Assembly: GCA_963789785.1 (NCBI GenBank)
Contig: CAWBNC010000035.1
Location: forward strand, 30,049-94,048
Direction of reading: 5' to 3'
Source of the DNA: JAEULH01 sp963789785
GTDB taxonomy: Bacteria > Pseudomonadota > Alphaproteobacteria > Rhodospirillales > Defluviicoccaceae
Length of the DNA stretch: 64,000 bases
The position numbers and the translations under genes were made by a program. Under the pieces are notes generated by a model. That model did no database searches and was not told the DNA's origin. It worked only from the letters and a program-made list of their open reading frames with translations. Below are positions 61,595 to 64,000 of this stretch, piece by piece (position 1 is the first letter of the stretch; every line of letters starts with the position of its first letter).

Positions 61595-63997
61595 ATGCAG
61601 CTCGCGCCGGTCTCGCAGCAGATCTGGGACATGAAGTACAGGCTGAAGGCCGGCGACGGTCAGCCTGTCGATCGGACCCTCGCCGATACCTGGCGACGCG
61701 TTGCCCGCTCACTCGCCGCCGCCGAGCCCGAGCCCGCCGCCTGGGAGGACCGGTTTTTCGCCGCCATGGAGGATTTCAAGTTCCTGCCCGCCGGGCGGAT
61801 CCTCTCCGGCGCCGGCTCGCAGCGGCGGGTCACCCTGTTCAACTGCTTCGTCATGGGCGACATCCCCGACGACATGGCCGGCATCTTCCAGCATCTCAAG
61901 GAAGCGGCCCTGACCATGCAGCAGGGCGGCGGGATCGGCTACGACTTCTCGACGCTCCGGCCGAAAGGCGCGCCGGTGCATGGCGTCGGCGCCGACGCGT
62001 CCGGACCGCTGTCGTTCATGGACGTCTGGGACGCGATGTGCCGCACGATCATGAGCGCCGGATCCAGGCGCGGGGCGATGATGGCGGTGATGCGCTGCGA
62101 TCACCCCGACATCGAGGCGTTCATCGAGGCCAAGCGCGAGGCCGGACGGCTCAGGATGTTCAACCTGTCCGTGCTTGTCAGCGACGCCTTCATGCAGGCG
62201 GTGCGGGAAGACGCGCCCTGGGAGCTCTCCTTTGCCGGCGTCGCTTTTGCCAGCGTCCGCGCCAGGGCGCTGTGGGACAGGATCATGCGCGCGACCTACG
62301 CCTGCGCCGAGCCGGGCGTGATCTTCATCGACCGCATCAACCGGCTAAACAATCTGGCCTATTGCGAGTACATCCACGCCACCAATCCGTGCGGCGAGCA
62401 GCCGTTGCCGGCGTATGGAACCTGCCTGCTGGGCTCGATCAACCTCGCCCGGCTGGTGCGCGACCCGTTCACCGCCGAAGCGGGCATCAAAGCCGAGAGC
62501 CTTGCCGAGCTGGTCGCGGTTGCGGTGCGGATGATGGACAACGTCATCGATGTGTCCGGCTATCCTTTGCCCCAGCACGAGGCCGAGGCGCGCGCCAAGC
62601 GGCGGATCGGCCTCGGCATCACCGGCCTCGCCGACGCACTGGTCATGTGCAACGCCCGCTACGGCGGGCGGCGGGCGGTGGCGCTTACCGAGGACTGGAT
62701 GCGGACGATCCGCCGTGCCGCCTACCTGGCCTCGGTCCGGCTCGCCGAGGAGAAAGGAGCATTTCCGCTGTTCGACCAGGACGCCTATCTGGCCGGAGAA
62801 GCCACGGCAAAGCTCGACGAGGACATCCGCGCCGCAATCGCCGCCCACGGGATCCGCAACGCCCTGCTGACCTCGGTCGCGCCGACCGGGACCATTTCGC
62901 TTTTCGCCGACAATGTGTCGTCCGGGCTCGAGCCGGTGTTCAGCTTCCAGTACCGCCGCCACGTCCTCATGCCGGACGGGACGCGTCGCGAGGAGCAGGT
63001 GACGGATTACGCCTACCGCCGGTTTCGCCGCATCGCCGGGGAGGCAGCCCCTTTGCCCGAGGCGTTCGTCGACACTGCGGCGCTGACGCCGACCGACCAC
63101 CTGGTGATGCAGGCGGCGGTCCAGCGTTACGTCGACAGCTCGATTTCGAAGACGATCAACTGCCCGGAGAGCATCGCCTTCGACGCCTTCAAGGAGATCT
63201 ACCTCCAGGCCTATGAGCTCGGGTGCAAGGGCTGCACCACCTATCGGCCGAACGAGATTACGGGCGCCGTGCTCGAGGTCGGGGACGCGGACACGGCAGC
63301 CGGGCCGGTCGCCGACGTTGCGGCGCAGGCCGAGGCCCGTACCGCAGCCGAATCCGGAGACCGGAGACGAGCGCGACCGCGATCTGGACGCCGGCGCCAT
63401 CGTCCAGATGTTCCGCCCACTGGACCGGCCGACAGCGCTGCCGGGCAAGACCTACAAGGTCAAGTGGCCGGAAAGCGACCACGCCATCTACATCACCGTC
63501 AACGACATCATCCAGGACGGCCGCCGGCGCCCGTTCGAAGTGTTCATCAACTCCAAGAACATGGAGCACTACGCCTGGACGGTGGCTCTGACCCGGATGA
63601 TCTCGGCGGTGTTTCGCCGCGGCGGCGATGTCGCCTTTGTCGTCGAGGAACTGAAGGCGGTGTTCGATCCACGCGGCGGGCAGTGGATGGGCGGGCGCTA
63701 TGTCCCCAGTCTGCTGGCGGCCATCGGCGAGGTGATCGAACGGCACATGATCGACATCGGTTTCCTGCCCCTCGCCGGTGCGGCCGCGGCCGCGGCCGCG
63801 GCCCCGATACCATGCGCCTGTCGCAGCCGGAGGCCCGATCCGGCGGCGCGGTCGAGGGAGCGCCGGGCGCGCCCTCCCGGTCACCGGCGGCTCACGCGAC
63901 CGCCTTTCGCCAATGCCCGAAGTGTGCGGCGCCGACCCTGATCCGGCAGGAAGGCTGCGACACCTGCCCGAGCTGCGGCTATTCGAGGTGCGGCTGA
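61595..63997 (+). CDS. nrdJ: Adenosylcobalamin-dependent (class II) ribonucleotide reductase, with two frameshifts in its C-terminal third
   Basis: About 800 residues. The catalytic barrel has FLPAGRILSGAGS, GGGIGYDFSTLRP, NPCGEQPLPAYGTC, TGLADAL and APTGTISLFADN. After residue about 565 the frame shifts by one (63290-63365), giving the TSCPD domain (TYKVKWPESDHAIYITVND, INSKNMEHYAW). It returns to the first frame within a CGGCCG repeat (about 63778-63806) and ends in a zinc ribbon CPKCAAPTLIRQEGCDTCPSCGYSRCG. It reduces ribonucleotides independently of oxygen using B12. I choose ATG 61595 (MQLAPVSQQIWDMKYR) with AGAGGAGAG upstream over ATG 61514, which has no site. Confidence 0.92.
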   Translation: MQLAPVSQQIWDMKYRLKAGDGQPVDRTLADTWRRVARSLAAAEPEPAAWEDRFFAAMEDFKFLPAGRILSGAGSQRRVTLFNCFVMGDIPDDMAGIFQHLKEAALTMQQGGGIGYDFSTLRPKGAPVHGVGADASGPLSFMDVWDAMCRTIMSAGSRRGAMMAVMRCDHPDIEAFIEAKREAGRLRMFNLSVLVSDAFMQAVREDAPWELSFAGVAFASVRARALWDRIMRATYACAEPGVIFIDRINRLNNLAYCEYIHATNPCGEQPLPAYGTCLLGSINLARLVRDPFTAEAGIKAESLAELVAVAVRMMDNVIDVSGYPLPQHEAEARAKRRIGLGITGLADALVMCNARYGGRRAVALTEDWMRTIRRAAYLASVRLAEEKGAFPLFDQDAYLAGEATAKLDEDIRAAIAAHGIRNALLTSVAPTGTISLFADNVSSGLEPVFSFQYRRHVLMPDGTRREEQVTDYAYRRFRRIAGEAAPLPEAFVDTAALTPTDHLVMQAAVQRYVDSSISKTINCPESIAFDAFKEIYLQAYELGCKGCTTYRPNEITGAVLEVGDADTAAGPVADVAAQAEARTAAESGDRRRARPRSGRRRHRPDVPPTGPADSAAGQDLQGQVAGKRPRHLHHRQRHHPGRPPAPVRSVHQLQEHGALRLDGGSDPDDLGGVSPRRRCRLCRRGTEGGVRSTRRAVDGRALCPQSAGGHRRGDRTAHDRHRFPAPRRCGRGRGRGPDTMRLSQPEARSGGAVEGAPGAPSRSPAAHATAFRQCPKCAAPTLIRQEGCDTCPSCGYSRCG

Positions 63998-64000
63998 CCG

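Noticed and set aside
1..64000. CRISPR arrays, insertion sequences, prophage genes, tRNA or rRNA genes, replication origin
   Set aside because: I saw no regularly spaced repeats, transposase or integrase motifs, cloverleaf-like sequences or clustered DnaA boxes; a tRNA scan program would be needed to be certain about tRNAs.

Overview
The window is about 64 kb of GC-rich (roughly 63-65 %) chromosomal DNA, dense in genes and with no insertion sequences, phage genes, rRNA, tRNA or CRISPR array that I can see. Gene content and order point to an alphaproteobacterium of the Rhodospirillales type. The main reasons are the ntrB-ntrC-ntrY-ntrX-trkA-dat-HAD-hfq-hflX block, a three-subunit (Rhodospirillum rubrum type) proton-translocating transhydrogenase pntAA-pntAB-pntB, a glycine-dependent 5-aminolevulinate synthase (hemA), a COQ9 protein, a B12-dependent ribonucleotide reductase (nrdJ), and the DUF4175/TIGR02302 gene next to lysA. 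The species cannot be named from the sequence alone.

Layout. 1-10.6 kb: nitrogen two-component systems (ntrB is cut by the window edge), potassium uptake regulator trkA, D-amino-acid transaminase, a HAD phosphatase, hfq and hflX. 11-16.5 kb: inositol-monophosphatase-family enzyme, a beta-hydroxyacid dehydrogenase, a peroxiredoxin-like protein and a three-domain acyl-AMP ligase/carrier/acyltransferase protein. 16.7-19.7 kb: transhydrogenase operon closed by a strong terminator. 19.8-25.2 kb: glutathione transferase, ilvE, rpsU, def, COQ9, a small two-TM protein, a winged-helix protein and hemA. 25.2-31.2 kb: a class III aminotransferase and a polyamine-type ABC transporter whose ATPase gene faces the permease genes. 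31.3-33.9 kb: an NHLRC2-like redoxin/NHL protein and a tandem universal stress protein. 34-44.6 kb: a Tad/Flp pilus locus (a 59-aa Flp pilin, cpaA-F, tadB, tadC, with a divergent TadD-like TPR lipoprotein). 44.8-50 kb: MarR-type regulator, gmhB, a BadI-like hydrolase, a TviB-type UDP-sugar dehydrogenase, an EamA transporter. 49.4-53.4 kb: an N-formylglutamate amidohydrolase/carboxylate-amine ligase pair, CBS protein, DUF3429 protein, and a DUF1778-GNAT toxin-antitoxin pair with a palindromic operator. 53.4-64 kb: a membrane protein, lptM-lysA-DUF4175, zinc-ribbon DUF3426, ydcF, plsC and nrdJ.

A recurring feature is the single-base frameshift inside otherwise well-conserved housekeeping genes (trkA, ilvE, the class III aminotransferase, gmhB, the ydcF/plsC junction, plsC itself four times, nrdJ). 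Nearly all are explained by one extra base, and the repaired proteins look complete. That pattern is more likely sequence error than gene decay, and the apparent ydcF-plsC fusion is probably produced the same way. I treat these genes as real and mark where the frame changes.

I did not find a clearly unprecedented system. The best candidates for follow-up are the ligase-carrier-acyltransferase protein, the overlapping N-formylglutamate amidohydrolase/YbdK-type ligase pair, the toxin-antitoxin pair with its operator, the structured RNA-like segment after pntB, and two unexplained intergenic stretches (10.6-11.0 kb and 43.2-43.7 kb).
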